64,000 bases of DNA from contig WUJK01000010.1 in assembly GCA_011317545.1 (NCBI GenBank), forward strand, positions 1,674,001 to 1,738,000. Reading direction: 5' to 3'. Position numbers and translations under genes: made by a program. Under the pieces are notes generated by a model. The model was not told the origin of the DNA. It did not search any database and saw only the letters and a program-made list of their open reading frames with translations. Position 1 is the stretch's first letter, and every line of letters begins with the position of its first letter. The stretch is from Coniella vitis (lineage: Eukaryota > Ascomycota > Sordariomycetes > Diaporthales > Schizoparmaceae). Below are positions 46,464 to 58,742 of the stretch, in pieces.

Positions 46464-48093
46464 ATGCCTCCCAAAAAAGAAGGCGTTTCGCTTTTTGAAC
46501 AGCGCCGACTGCAAAACATAGCCGCCAACCAGGCCATTCTCAAGGACATTTCAAAGTCAGCAGTCAAAATCGCGAAGCCTGCCCCTGCCCCGAAACCAAT
46601 ACGGCGAACCAGAGCACCAGTCGATCGCAGGGAAAGGCCCAAGCGAGAACCAGCTGTCGCCACACGAGCCAGCTCACGGCTCAAAGGCCAGGCGCCGGTC
46701 AAGAGAGAAAATGACGACAATGTTCCGACCTCCTTGTTGCCGCCGGAAAGACCGGCCAAAAAGGCTCGGGTTTCAGAGGACTTGAAGCTTGGCAGCATCA
46801 TGGTCGAAGGGAGGAAATTTGCCGACGACATCAGCTCCCTGGGGCGTTTGTTACCGTCTAAGATGGGTGCTGATCCAGGCGTGCGGACCTTTGACGAAGA
46901 TGACATCAAGCAAACTACAGATGAAGATCTCCGGCGATTACGAGAAGACATGAACAAGCTGGAATTGTACGACAAATGGGCTGTCAATGGTGAGTTGCTG
47001 ATACACCCACTCTACAACAAGTCGTGGTCGGTAAGCTGATGTCCTGGTGACAGACATAAAAATTGTGCCACAGAGAATTTATTCGATGGGCTTTCACCCA
47101 ACGGAAGCAAAAGCGCTCATCTTTGCAGGTGATAAGGAAGGTGCCATGGGAATCTTTGATGCCTCTCAGGATGTCGTGCAAGCCGACGGCGTGGAGGATG
47201 ACGATGACGGAGAGGAGCAGATGGTTGAACCGCCCGTGATATCAGCCTTCAAGACACACACGCGAACCATATCCTCGTTTCACTTCCCCACCACCGATAC
47301 CAACGCAGTCTATACCGCGTCCTACGACTCCTCGATCCGGAAGCTCGACCTGGGTGCAGGCTCGCCAGTCTCGGTCCAAGTCTTTGCGCCCGAAGACGAC
47401 GAAGACCTCCCTATCAGCGCCATTGACATGGCCTCTGGTGACGCAAGCACCATTGTCTTTTCCACCCTCTCCGGCTCGGTCGGACGGTACGACCTCCGCA
47501 CCAAAGGGGATGTTGAGATATGGGAGCTCAGTGACGCCAAGATTGGCGGCTTTGCGCTGCACCCTTTAGCACCCCACCTCTTTGCGACGGCCTCGCTCGA
47601 CCGCACGATGAAAATTTGGGACATGCGCAAGATCACGGGCAAGTCGTCTCCTCAGCCGGCTCTTGTTGGCGAACATGTTTCACGGTTGTCTGTCTCGCAC
47701 GCATCGTGGAGCTCGACGGGACAGATTGCCACGAGCTCGTACGACGACACCATCAAGATCTATGACTTTTCCAAGGCGTCAAGCTGGAAGGTGGGACACA
47801 AGTTGGATGCCGATGAAGTGGAGCCAGCACACGTGGTCAAGCACAACAACCAAACGGGCCGTTGGGTTACCATCCTGAAGCCCCAATGGCAGCGGCATCC
47901 CGCAGATGGAATTGCAAAGTTTGCTATTGGCAATATGAACAGATTTGTCGATATCTATGGCGCTGATGGCGAGCAGCTCGCGCAGCTGGATGGTGAGGGC
48001 ATAACTGCCGTTCCAGCTGTGGCACACCTACACCCTACGCAAAATTGGGTAGTGGGTGGAACGGCATCGGGCAAGGTTTGTCTTTGGCAGTAG
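46464..48093 (+). CDS. CMR1: WD40 DNA damage-binding protein of the CMR1/WDR76 family
   Basis: Two exons, 46464-46989 and 47054-48093, give 521 residues. The start MPPKKEGVSLFEQRRLQNIAA is typical of the family: a FEQRRL-x-N-I helix opening a basic, disordered N-terminal region. The WD40 propeller begins at RIYSMGFHPTEAKALIFAGD-KEGAMGIFDAS just after the intron. Later blades include SSFHFPTTDTNAVYTASYDS, FATASLDRTMKIWDMRK, SYDDTIKIYDF and the C-terminal VVGGTASGKVCLWQ. Yeast Cmr1 binds DNA and moves to intranuclear quality-control foci under replication stress; the human counterpart is WDR76. Function by orthology is reasonable. The intron is phase 1 and 64 nt, with a GTGAGT donor. No recurrent oddities are seen. 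Confidence 0.93.
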
Positions 48094-50074
48094 TTTTTTT
48101 CATTGGCATCGCATTATTTGGTCACCGCAGCTTGGAGTTTGGGATGTTGGACCGCTCTATCCTTTTCAGTGTCGTCTTCCAGAAAATTCGGCTTGATGCA
48201 TGTTGGTGGCGGGCATGAAAACCAAGGCGACAGATATGTTTACCTATCGAATTCAAAGACCGAGTTCTTTAAAGGCTTGCCCCTGCTACAGGACCCCATA
48301 ACCTGGGTCACCAAAGTGTGGTGCTGTACTCTGTAGTCTGCCCTCCGCTCGGGTATCGAATGTGTCCGAGTGAAGGCGTACCCAATATGGGCTAGTTCAA
48401 GTTCTACTGCTGAATTGATGCCACGAGTTGAGGTGACACGGCACCTGGATGTGAAAATTACAGGGGGGTTAATGGCACTAAAACAGGGCGCAGACGATCT
48501 CCAAGGTTTATATCTCGTCAATTGTCGTTCCGACCAGCAGACTTTTGGTTTTAGTCTGCTCGACAAGTACAATATTTCTTCACTGCAAGCAGTTCTCCAA
48601 GGCTATGAGGCGAGCACGACGGACACACTTGGGATAAGATCGTAACACGGGTCCAACGTTTGACATGTGACGGTCGTCATAGGGGGCTGTACTTGTGACC
48701 CTGTACCAGCTGGCTTAAGGCGCTGGCTGGGGCCCACCCAGCGGAGAGGAGAGGGGGGCCGCAACCCCCAACAAAACGCCATCATGCTTGACCCGCTGAG
48801 AACCCCAGGTCCATGTTATCGATAAGCGAGCGCTGTGCGAAAGTCCACGCTGAATGCCCAGGCCAATCCGCCTTTCGGTGCCTCTTACAGCTGATGATCG
48901 ATGCTGCACTTATCAACCTGCCAGGTCTGCCTTATCGAAGTGTACATACGCAACTTGGAAGCATTGCAGACTGGCAGCAGGCTGTTTATGGCCAGTCAGG
49001 CTGTTTATGGCCAGTCGGGCCATGCACAGGCCCGCAAGCAACCACAAGCGTGGGGTAAGAGCGGGGACCTTGTTCACTATCGAGAACTACACAGTACATA
49101 GTACAGTCCCCTTTTTAGCGTGGCTGATTGCGCATCACCGATTTCCTATAGCACGCGATACGGCCCTTTGACCTTTGATCTTTGATCTCCGACCAGACCA
49201 GCACTCTTGGCTTGTTAGCTCTGCCTTCGCTTGCCTTGCCTCGTCTTGGGCAAATGACGGCCACCGCTCTGGAAAACTTGGCTCTTGCCATCCTCCTCCT
49301 TTGCATTTCCTAACAGCATCAACCTACAATAGCAGCTGGGTCGTTGCACCTTCAGGGCTGTCGAACCCTCGTCTCCACCGTCGTCAGCCTTCAGGGTCCG
49401 CAGCCCTCTGGCTTGAGCCTCGTTCACGACGACACCAGGACAGTCGCGCCCTTCGATTTGTCGACACGGTACCCAAACACACCCAACTGCCTTCACCATT
49501 CTCACACCATCCTGCGCTGTCCGCCATCGTCAGCTGCAGGCAGCGAGTCGGCCTTGTGCTTGGAGCAGTGAGTCAGCCTGGCATGTGACTGTGCCTTTTG
49601 CTCCATCGCGCAGCCCCAGCCCGATCCACCCTGGCACGCAGAGCGCAGAAAGGTCCCTGGGAACGAGACGGAACCTGCTGCATGTCCTGCAACTCACCAC
49701 TCGTTTTCCCCTGGCACTGTTCTTGCCAAGGACCTGGGAATTGCGCTGCGGCTAATCATCTTCTTTTCTTGTGAAGCTCCATGGCCCCGTCGTCAACCTG
49801 TGCTATCCTTCCACCCGAACTCTTGCCGACCGATTTGCCCAAGACGATGAATGCGCTGCCAGTGGTGCAACCCTACTCGCCATTCTCAACAGCGCCTTAA
49901 CGCCCGCCCGTGCCGCTACAGAGTAGAGTCGCAGTCGCGCGCGCCCTTCGTCATACGTACATAGTATCCACCAACGATCTACGCCGGTAATAGTAACAAC
50001 TGCTGCAGACCACCCTGCAGCTGTCCTGCGGTAGGCTGCCGCCAGCCGCCTTAGGCTTGCTTGTTCTCGCCAAG
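48094..50074. other. 2-kb spacer and long leader upstream of the sterol glucosyltransferase
   Basis: Contains the 3' flank of CMR1, a 19-base tandem duplication at 48978-49015, two TACATAGTA copies (49095 and 49958), and a C-rich stretch at about 49200-50050 that looks like a long 5' leader. Open frames here are short and lack recognisable motifs. Confidence 0.55.
48978..49015. repeat. 19-bp tandem duplication, two units
   Basis: CAGGCTGTTTATGGCCAGT occurs twice back to back, with no mismatch. Confidence 0.9.
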
Positions 50075-53000
50075 ATGGAGCCTCAACCTTCTCCCTCCTC
50101 GCTCCCTCCTCGCTCTTCCAACAACACGCCCTGCCAAAACCCGAAATCCCCATCCCACCTCGAACCGTCGCTGTCCATCTCGCAGCCTTGTCTTCGGCAC
50201 TCTCCCACCGGCCTCCTATCTCCAGTTAGCCCGTCTGCCCGTAGCCCGGGCCGCCGACACTCGCACCGAAGACTCCGCAGACGACATTCTCGCAAGTCGA
50301 TCGCCATGGATTTCCCCGACCAGCTCAAACCGAAGGAGGAAGACGATGAACAAGAGGAGGATGTATTGCCGACAGGGCTTGGTCAAGGCAACCGCCCGTT
50401 CATCAATCTGAATCAGAGTATATTCGGTCTCATCGCTGCCGCGGGCCCCAAAGTTGACTTTCACAACCGCTTTGAGGGCCACAGCAGTGAAGAGGAAGAT
50501 GAAGGAGACGGAGGCGACACTGACCGCGGTGGCCACCAACCAGGTCGCAGAAAACACAGGCATGAGGACCCCACCGATCCGATGGCGCAGACTACAATCC
50601 TCATCAGGCCCGATGCCAACAAGGGCAACAAACATCACAGAAGAAAGCTTAGCGGTGATAAGCTTATGCGATCTGTCCCAATATTGTCGAGGTTATCTAG
50701 CAAAAGTCGACCCAAAAAGAGTGGCGAAATACCGGTCACGCACATACAGGAGGAATCCGAGCCAGAATCACCCGAGGGTGCTGGCGCATCGCCGTTTGGT
50801 GATATACATGATGAAGCACGTCTAGCGCCAGTCATGAGCCGCATGCTGGATGCGCGAGCTGAAGTCGCCGCGCGACCGAGTTTCGAGTCTGACCGAGATC
50901 CCACAGAACCCAGGCCGGCAACAACAGATCTAACAGCAACAGGGCCCACAGAACTGTCGAAACGATTACAAAGGATTTTTGAATTCGACGAGCCTGAGGA
51001 GCTCATATCCGGTTGGTTTTGTGTTTTGTTTTTATTCTATTTAATCTTTTCCTGCCCCTCCTAATTGTGACCGCAACACACCCCCCAAAAGACACAATAC
51101 TAACACAAGTGATAGAATATCCATGCTGGCTACTGCAAGGTGTACTCCTGCAAGGCTACATTTACATAACAGCCAAACATATTTGCTTTTACGCTTACCT
51201 TCCCAAGAAGGCGGTTAGTGCTCCCTCGGAGGTGGTGGACCCAGACCAGCTCTCGCTCACAATATACCAGCACCAAGTCACAAAGTCTGGTTATCTTTCA
51301 AAGTCTGGCAAGCGTAATCCAAAGTATAATCGTTATTGGTTCCGCCTCAAGGGCGATGTCTTTTCGTACTACCGCGACCCTTCCAACCTCTACTTCCCGC
51401 ACGGCCAAATCGATTTGCGATATGGCATCTCTGCTTCCATCACAGACAAGGACAAAGAGGGCGTTAATTTTACGCTAGAAACCGATCACCGCACTTACTA
51501 CTTCCGGGCCGATAGCGCACAGAGCGCAAAGGAATGGGTCAAGTGTCTTCAAAGAGTCATCTTTCGAAGTCACAATGACGGAGACAGCGTCAAAATTCGG
51601 TTACCCATCGCGAACGTGATTGACATCGAAGAGACACAGATGCTTGAGTTTGCCGAGACTTGCAAGATACGCGTCATTGACAATGACGAGACTTATGCCA
51701 TTGACGAGGTAAGTGTGATGTATTATCGCGAGTGCAAAGTATGTATCAACGTGTCAGGCTAATGTCAAGCAGTATTACTTTTCCTTTTTCAACTTTGGTC
51801 AAGACGCCATTGGCGTGCTCAAGATCCTCACTGAGGACTCTATCCATCGTCGCGACCAACAAGAGAAGAAAGGCAAGTCCTTGCAGATTGAGGACGAGCC
51901 TGCTCCACCATCGCAACGCAGTTCCTTTGGCGGCAAGAGGCGTGTCCTGTCACCGCCTCCTATGATACACACGGAGAAGTTGCATGACAACGTCATGGCT
52001 ACCCTATCGCCGTTGAGCCCTCGGTCGCCAATAGCTTCGTCGCCCCGCGCCAGCGGCGAGGATTCGAGAAGCAGCTTCGACGGCATACGGCAGTTTGCCC
52101 GCAAAAGCACGGAAATTCTATCGCCGCGACGCAGCTATAGTCAGAACCGCAAACGTTCGCCAAGCGAACAGCGCCATGCCGAGCAACATCTTCAATCTAG
52201 AGATTCATTTGCTGAGTCAACAGAGGATCCCAGTATAGCAAGCTTCTCTGCAATGACAACATCTGGTGAATTAGACCAATCGGCGAGTCAAATTCTAAGG
52301 GATAGTGATGTCTTCCACAGCCCTACAGTGCATAGAACCGACTCGGATCACATCAAGGAGAGTCACATGCAGAGCCCGACGCAGTCATCGCCTGGCGCTA
52401 TTGCTGGGCCTCATTGGCCGCACCCGATCCATGCTGCGACCACAGGCCATGTCGCTGATCCGGCGGTGGGCGAGAGAGCAGAGTCTGCGGCAGCCACGCT
52501 GGACACGATCACCAAGATTGGGTCGTATCCCCTGCAGCGTGTTGGTGCGTTTGCAGAGTATCTCACGCGCCATTCGAAGAGGATGAGTGGCAAGCTTGCC
52601 ACCGAGTCGATGGGCTATGCGGGCAAGGTTTCTGGTATGTGGAAAGGTGGCCAAAAGCATTACGATGAGCACTCGGCCCTCAGAACTGGAGAAGAAGCAA
52701 GTCATGATGAAGAGCAGGACAGGATTGCAGAGCAACGCTTCCAGGTGCATTTTGCTTTGCCAAAGACTGAAAGGCTGCGAGCTACCTATTTTGGGTACTT
52801 CATGAGAGTCCTTCCCCTCTATGGCAAAGTGTATCTCAGCGATCGCTCGCTGTGTTTCCGAAGTCTAATGCCGGGGACACGCACCAAGCTCATCTTGCCA
52901 ATTCGGGACATTGAGAACGTGACCAAGTCGAGTGGGTTCCGACTAGGTTATGCTGGTTTGGTGGTTGTCATCCGTGGGCACGAAGAACTCTTCTTTGAGT

Positions 53001-55140
53001 TTGGCGACTCGGCTCTCCGCGATGATTTGACCGTGTTTTTGCACAAGGGTATAGAGGCTACAAAGTTTCTGCGTGACTCTGAAGAGCTGGATATCGAGGA
53101 GAAGGCTGAGGCTGAGAAGGCAGTTGCAGAGCAGCAGGCGCTGGAAGAAGCCCGCCATGACGAGTTCCCGGACCGTATTGCGAGACTTCCACGCCAGGCA
53201 TCGAACATTTCCGACGGCCCGACAATTATCTTCGATGACCCCAAGGCATCCTTTATTAACTTCAAGCCAGAGAAGAGTTTACGCATCACCTGCCTGACTA
53301 TCGGTTCTCGTGGTGACGTGCAGCCGTACATTGCTTTGTGCAAGGGGTTGCTTGCCGAGGGCCACAGACCGAGAATTGCAACCCACCTGGAATTCAAGGA
53401 CTGGATTGAGAAACATGGGGTCGAGTTTGCGCCCGTAGAAGGTGACCCGGGCGAGTTGATGCGTCTTTGCATCGAAAACGGCACTTTTACCGTCTCGTTC
53501 CTTCGGGAAGCCAGTTCGACCATGCGCAGTTGGCTGGATGGTCTGCTCACCAGCAGCTGGGTGGCTTGCCAGGGGTCTGACGTGTTAATTGAGAGTCCGT
53601 CTGCTATGGGGGGCATTCATATCGCAGAAAAGCTGTGCATTCCTTACTTCCGCGCCTTTGGCATGCCGTGGACGAGGACCAGAGCATATCCACACGCGTT
53701 CATGATGCCCGAGCGCAAGATGGGAGGTGCGTACAACCTGATCACGTACGTCCTGTTTGACAATGTGTTTTGGAAGGCTACGGCCCATCAAATCAACAAG
53801 TGGCGAAACAAGACGCTTGGGCTGCCCAGCACCAGCCTCGAGAAGATGCAACCGAACAAGGTGCCCTTCCTGTACAACTTCTCGTCGCAGGTCGTGCCGC
53901 CTCCCATGGACTACAGCGACTGGATCCGGGTGACTGGGTACTGGTTCCTCGATGAAGGTGGCAAGGACTGGCAACCGCCTCAGGACCTTGTTGACTTCAT
54001 CAACAAGGCGCACAAGGATGGCAAGAAGTTGGTCTACGTTGGCTTTGGCAGTATCATCCTGGATAACCCAGCCAAGTTCACGCGCGAGATTATTGATGCT
54101 GTCCTCAAGGCCGATGTACGGTGTATTCTGAGCAAGGGATGGAGCGACCGATTGGACTCGCACAGTGGAGGAGAGCAACACCATCCCCACTCGTCCAAAA
54201 CCGCCGATGCCGCCAAAGAGCAGTCCGAACAATCACTTGATCATGGTGGCGAGATTCTCCTGCCACCCGAGATTTTTGCCATCAAGTCGGCGCCCCATGA
54301 TTGGCTGTTTGGTCAAGTTGATGCCGCAGCGCACCATGGTGGATCTGGCACGACAGGTGCAAGCTTGCGTGCCGGTATTCCCACCATTGTACGGCCTTTC
54401 TTTGGTGACCAATTCTTTTTCGGTGGACGTGTGGAAGATCTCGGGGTGGGAATTCTGCTCAAGAAGTGGGGAGTGAACTCGTTTGCGCGTGCGTTGTGGG
54501 AAGCTACCCACTCTGAACGAATGATTGTTAAGGCTCGCGTGTTGGGAGAAAATATCCGCAAGGTATGTTTGTACTTTTGCCACTGCTTCATAACTGGTTC
54601 TTAACAACTACATGTTTACAGGAGAACGGCGTCGATACTGCTATTCAATGCATCTACCGCGATATGGAATACGCCAAATCCCTTGTGGAAAAGAAAGCCG
54701 GCAAGAATGCCGCTGCAGCAGAGCGCGCCACGATTACATCTGGCTCGGAAGAGCTCGAGGTTGACGACGACGACGACGACGACGATGAGGCTGAGGAAGA
54801 AAGCTGGACGTTTGTCGGTGATGAAGCAGCAGCAGCAGCAGGAGGAGGAGGTGCTGATGATGACGGCGACCCAGATATTGATCTTGGCGAGACGGCGCTA
54901 CAACAACAGTTGCTGCAGCACCGGGTGAACTTGTTCTCTGCGACACCCACACCTGGCGGTAAGCTTGGTAGAAGCATGCTTTGGACAACTGCTGGTACGA
55001 CGGCACCGGTCCATACTACTAATGCTGCTGGCCACTGGAGTCCGCCATTAGCGAAGCAAGCGAGTGGCGATGGTGGTGGGAGTAGCAGTCGCGGGACACG
55101 CGGTGAGACCCGTTCGGAGGGACGGCGGGAGCACCGCTAG
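50075..55140 (+). CDS. ATG26: UDP-glucose:sterol 3-beta-glucosyltransferase (ATG26/UGT51 type)
   Basis: Four exons, 50075-51011, 51116-51708, 51773-54562 and 54622-55140, give 1612 residues in frame. The order is a long basic, Ser/Pro-rich N-terminus, a first GRAM-like unit (about 295-510) interrupted by a PH domain (from KSGYLSKSGKRNPKYNRYWF, about 370-460), a Ser-rich spacer, a second GRAM (about 831-900), and a GT28/GT1 catalytic half. That half opens SLRITCLTIGSRGDVQPYIA at about 1011 and holds the UDP-sugar motif HHGGSGTTGASLRAGIPTIV at about 1363. The enzyme puts glucose on ergosterol at membranes; in some fungi it drives peroxisome turnover. The C-terminal 170 residues are long, with a polyaspartate run (GAC repeats at 54762-54785), and add to an overall size somewhat above usual. 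Confidence 0.96.
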
Positions 55141-56717
55141 TGGAGGAGCTGTTGGTCGGTTCCTGGGGTCTCTTGGTCGAAGTCAAGCCGGGATATGAGT
55201 GTGTGGGAAGATCGGGAGGGCGACAGCGACGGCGGGCGTGGCAGCGGCAAGAACCTTGTCTCACGCCGAGTTGAAACTGGGAGGAGTGTGTTTGATGTCG
55301 ACGTCGATGTCGATGTTGTTGTTGACGTGGGCCAAAGTATGGTGTGCGGGTTTTCTCTGCGTGGATGGGCCGTGAGCAGGAAGTTGCGACACCATACTGT
55401 TGGATGATGTTCGCGGACTTGGTCATGGTGCTGACGATACCGGCTCTGGGACGATTCCTCATCTCTTGGTTGAGAGGGATCGGGGTGAAGGTGTTGTTTT
55501 TTGTCGTCTTTCCAAGGTTGTGAGGGATCTTGCTTTCCTAGGGCGTTTTCTTACGGGGGCCGGGTTTACCTTTGACGAACATTGCCTTCATTTCCTACTC
55601 GTTTACTGATTATTGGGCTTTTTTTTCCTTGTCATGTTTCTTGTCTTTTTTTTTAATACAATATTGGGTTAGGTCTTTCCCCATCATGTCTGGGGACGCC
55701 TTTTTCTTTTTCCTTTTCTTGAAAACCCTTTCAAACAGTCAAGACAGCCCGGAGTCTCGGAAATGGTCTGGCTCGGGAAGAGAAGGAATGGGTTCATTTG
55801 GGGTCTGAGGGCGTGATACAGGGGAATGGAAGTTGAACGGTGAATACTTACTACAGGTAGACAGGGTTTTGAAGAGGCGAAGAGTTAGGGATAGGGTTGG
55901 AAAGAGCAGCAAAGGGCGTTGGCAAAGGGGGGTTTTATAATGGTTTTGGTATGAATGGTGGGGGGTGGGGGTATCGTGGGTTTCTTTGGTCTCGGGGGAA
56001 CTGGGTCAATGTTATGAAGTATTAGTATCAATGTGACTTTTTGATTATTCCTTTTCAGTCTTTGATGTTTGAGTAGTGGCTTTGTGGTTGGATCTTTGGT
56101 GTGGTGCGTAGTGTGTGGAAAGGTTGGGGGGGAGGGGGAGGGGTTTTCGTTTCCATTTACTGTGCTTTTGGGATAAGGATATAAGAGTCTCAAGATAGGA
56201 TAATTGGCTGGTGGGTGAACTCGGTAGTGAATAATGAGTGAAGGGGGGCGTCAATAAGGATGTGCTTTGATGAGAGGATGCACGACTGTATTTGTGGATG
56301 AGTGTAAAGGCCCTGACTATGTAAATCATGTCTGAGTGAAGGCGCTTCCAAAACTGAGGGCTCTGGATGGAAAGGGAAAAGGGACTTTATTGCTGGATTC
56401 GGTAAATAAACAAACATCCAACGTCATGGATAGGCGACGGGTCCTGCGTCTGAGAAAGTCCACTGCCCGGCTTTTTGAGAGAACATCGACTATCGGGGGT
56501 TATTCTTATCAACTTATTCATCATGTCTTGGTTTTTTATAGGCACGGGTGTCCATTTGTCTTGTCTTTTCCATTACTTTACCTTGAGTTCCCGCACGAAC
56601 CCGAATCCGAGCCCAGCCACCGCGATTGAACCCACCACCACCTTTTACCCAACACTGACTGACCTTTGACGCGCCCTGTCGCCCACCGACTTGACCTCCC
56701 CAAAGCAATTCCTCCCG
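55141..56717. other. 1.6-kb convergent spacer
   Basis: Between the convergent ATG26 and GH105 genes. G- and T-rich on the plus strand at 55900-56170, with several homopolymers. No gene is supported; open frames are low-complexity. Confidence 0.5.
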
Positions 56718-57054
56718 TCAAGCCTTCCAGTCCCCGCTCAGCAGCCTCTCCACCTCCAGACTGGCCAGCACAAACGCCGCCTCGCCCAGCGGCGCATTCG
56801 GGTTGATGGGCTGGCTTGTGTAGTACTCGTAGCTCGCCGTCGAGTTGAGACTACACACCGTCACGGTCTGGTTGTAGCCCAGAATCCCACCAGTCTTGTT
56901 TGTCGTGGTGGTGCTAATGGTGTCGTTGGTGTCGTTGCTGTGCGTCACAAAGTGGGTGATGGTGTACTCGTACGCGCGGAGGGCAACCTGCACGAGCGTG
57001 TATGTGGGCGTGTCCCCCTCGGCGTCTTTTGCGTTGCCACTTTCCTGCTTCTTC

Positions 57055-57086
<32 letters not shown>

Positions 57087-58347
57087 GCTGCTGTTGTTGT
57101 TCTTTGCCTGGTGATGATAATAATGATAAGGCTGCAACTCGACAACCTGGTCCTCAATCAAGCCCAGCCTCACCCCCTTCAGCAGGGCAAAGATGAACAA
57201 GGCCGTGGACGAACTCTCGAGGTAATTCCCCTCCCGCCCCGGAAACGTCGGCAGCTGCCACCACGCGCCCGTCTCCCGGTCCGCATACCGCGCCGTGTTG
57301 GGCGCCAACGCACCAAACTGCGCTGCGATGGTGCTCCGCAGCTCTTGCAGCCCACCAGCGGGGGTGGTGGTGGTGGTGGTGGTGGTGGTGGTGATGGCAG
57401 TATAGGAAGCCGTCAAGGGCGTGGCGGGGGTGGTTTGGCTGCTGACGACGACGCCCCCCTCTGCGTCGTCGTAGGTTGTCGCGAGGACCTCCCATGTGTT
57501 GACGAGGCCGGCGAGGTACCAGCCGAGCGAGCGGCCCCAGACATAGGGCGAGGCGCCGGTGGCTGGGTCCGCCCAGGAGGCCTGCTTGGTGGCGTCGTAG
57601 CCGTGGACGAGCAGGCGGGAGGGTGGAGTGGTGGTGGAAGAGTTGGCTTCGTCGGAGGTGTCGTCGTCGTCGAGACAGGCGCTGTAGAGGAGGTTGATCT
57701 GGAGAAGGGCGTCCGAGAGGTTCCAGTGGGTTGGACGGGCGGACATGTGTGGGAGGAAGGAGACGGCGCCGTCGAGGTAGGACCAGTTGGCGTAGGTGTA
57801 GTACCTTTTTGGAATGAAATCGTTTAGTTGGATATATACAAGAGTATAACGGAAAAGAGAAAAAAGGGGAATATAAACAGGAAATAGTGGTGTTGTGGAG
57901 AGAGTTAGTAAAGGAAAACCAGGGAAGAAAAAAAAAAAAAGAAAAAAGAAAACACCATACCAAAACCCGCCATTCTCATTCCTCTTCTGATCTGCCAAAC
58001 TCGTGTTCAACGCTTCCAGCACCAGACTCTCCAGCACACTCCACTCATCCGCCTTGCCCTGCACCACCGTCCCATTGCTGCCGCCCCCGTCCGCCGCCCC
58101 CTCGACACCACTTGCACCATCCTCGCCTCCTCCCCCGGCCGCAAACCCCTCCCCATCAAACAGACGATGCTGAATCGCCTGCGCAACCGCCATGCGATCC
58201 AGCGGCACGTGCGCCGCCGCATACGAGTAATTATCAAACCCCATTGCCGTCGTTGTCGTCGTCGTAGACAGCCCCTCGAGGATCGACCCCGAGTAATTGC
58301 GGAACGCGGCGGCGAGGTGCGCCTCATCGTGGGTCAGCAGCGTACTA

Positions 58348-58382
<35 letters not shown>

Positions 58383-58742
58383 CTGGGCGTCGTGGTCTCG
58401 GTCGGTTGCTGCGCTGTCATTGCGAGCCGTGGGTGCGTACCGGCCGAGCCAGGCCTCGATGGCGAGGCTGAGCATGCCCGCCTCGAGGGCCGAGGTGGCC
58501 TGTCCGCTCGAGACGATGCCGTGCTGGCGGGCGATGAAGGATGTGATCATGCGGGTCGAGTAGGCGTCGCGGAGGGCGGTGGGGATCTTGAAGTGATGAG
58601 GATGAGGGAGAGTCGTCGACGGGGATAGCAGGCCATGATCATCATCAGGCTTGTCTGTGGCAGAGCCGCGAGGCAGCGCCACCGCCGTGAGGAGCAGCGT
58701 GAGGAGATGGAAAGTGCGCATAGCTAGCGGGCGATCGATCAC
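56718..58742 (-). CDS. secreted GH105 hydrolase (unsaturated rhamnogalacturonyl/glucuronyl hydrolase-like)
   Basis: Two exons, 58742-57961 and 57804-56718, give 622 residues. The intervening 156 bases are open in frame but are an intron: GTATGG..AAAAAG, pyrimidine-rich, and its removal restores NENGGFWYYTYANWSYLDGA. A signal peptide MRTFHLLTLLLTAVALPRGS starts at the second Met (58721). GH105 features are SYLDGAVSFLP, SPYVWGRSLGWYLAGLVN, ETGAWWQLPTFPGREGNYLE-SSSTALFIFALLKGVRLG and a C-terminal LGEAAFVLASLEVERL. The family removes the 4,5-unsaturated sugar left by polysaccharide lyases on pectin fragments. Long homopolymers are inserted: Ser (about 120-132), Thr (two runs) and Asn (from an AAC repeat), all in presumed surface loops. 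Confidence 0.85.
57050..57116. repeat. coding triplet repeat giving an Asn run in GH105
   Basis: A TTG/GTT repeat on the plus strand (AAC on the coding strand) encodes about ten Asn, preceded by shorter Asn and Ser pieces. Similar triplet tracts occur at about 57361-57393 (Thr) and 58346-58384 (Ser). Confidence 0.9.

Noticed and set aside
57805..57960. In-frame open stretch inside GH105 translating to a Phe/Leu-rich segment
   Set aside because: It has GT..AG ends and a poly-pyrimidine run, and its removal rejoins the conserved GGFWYYTYANW block; it is an intron, not a membrane helix.
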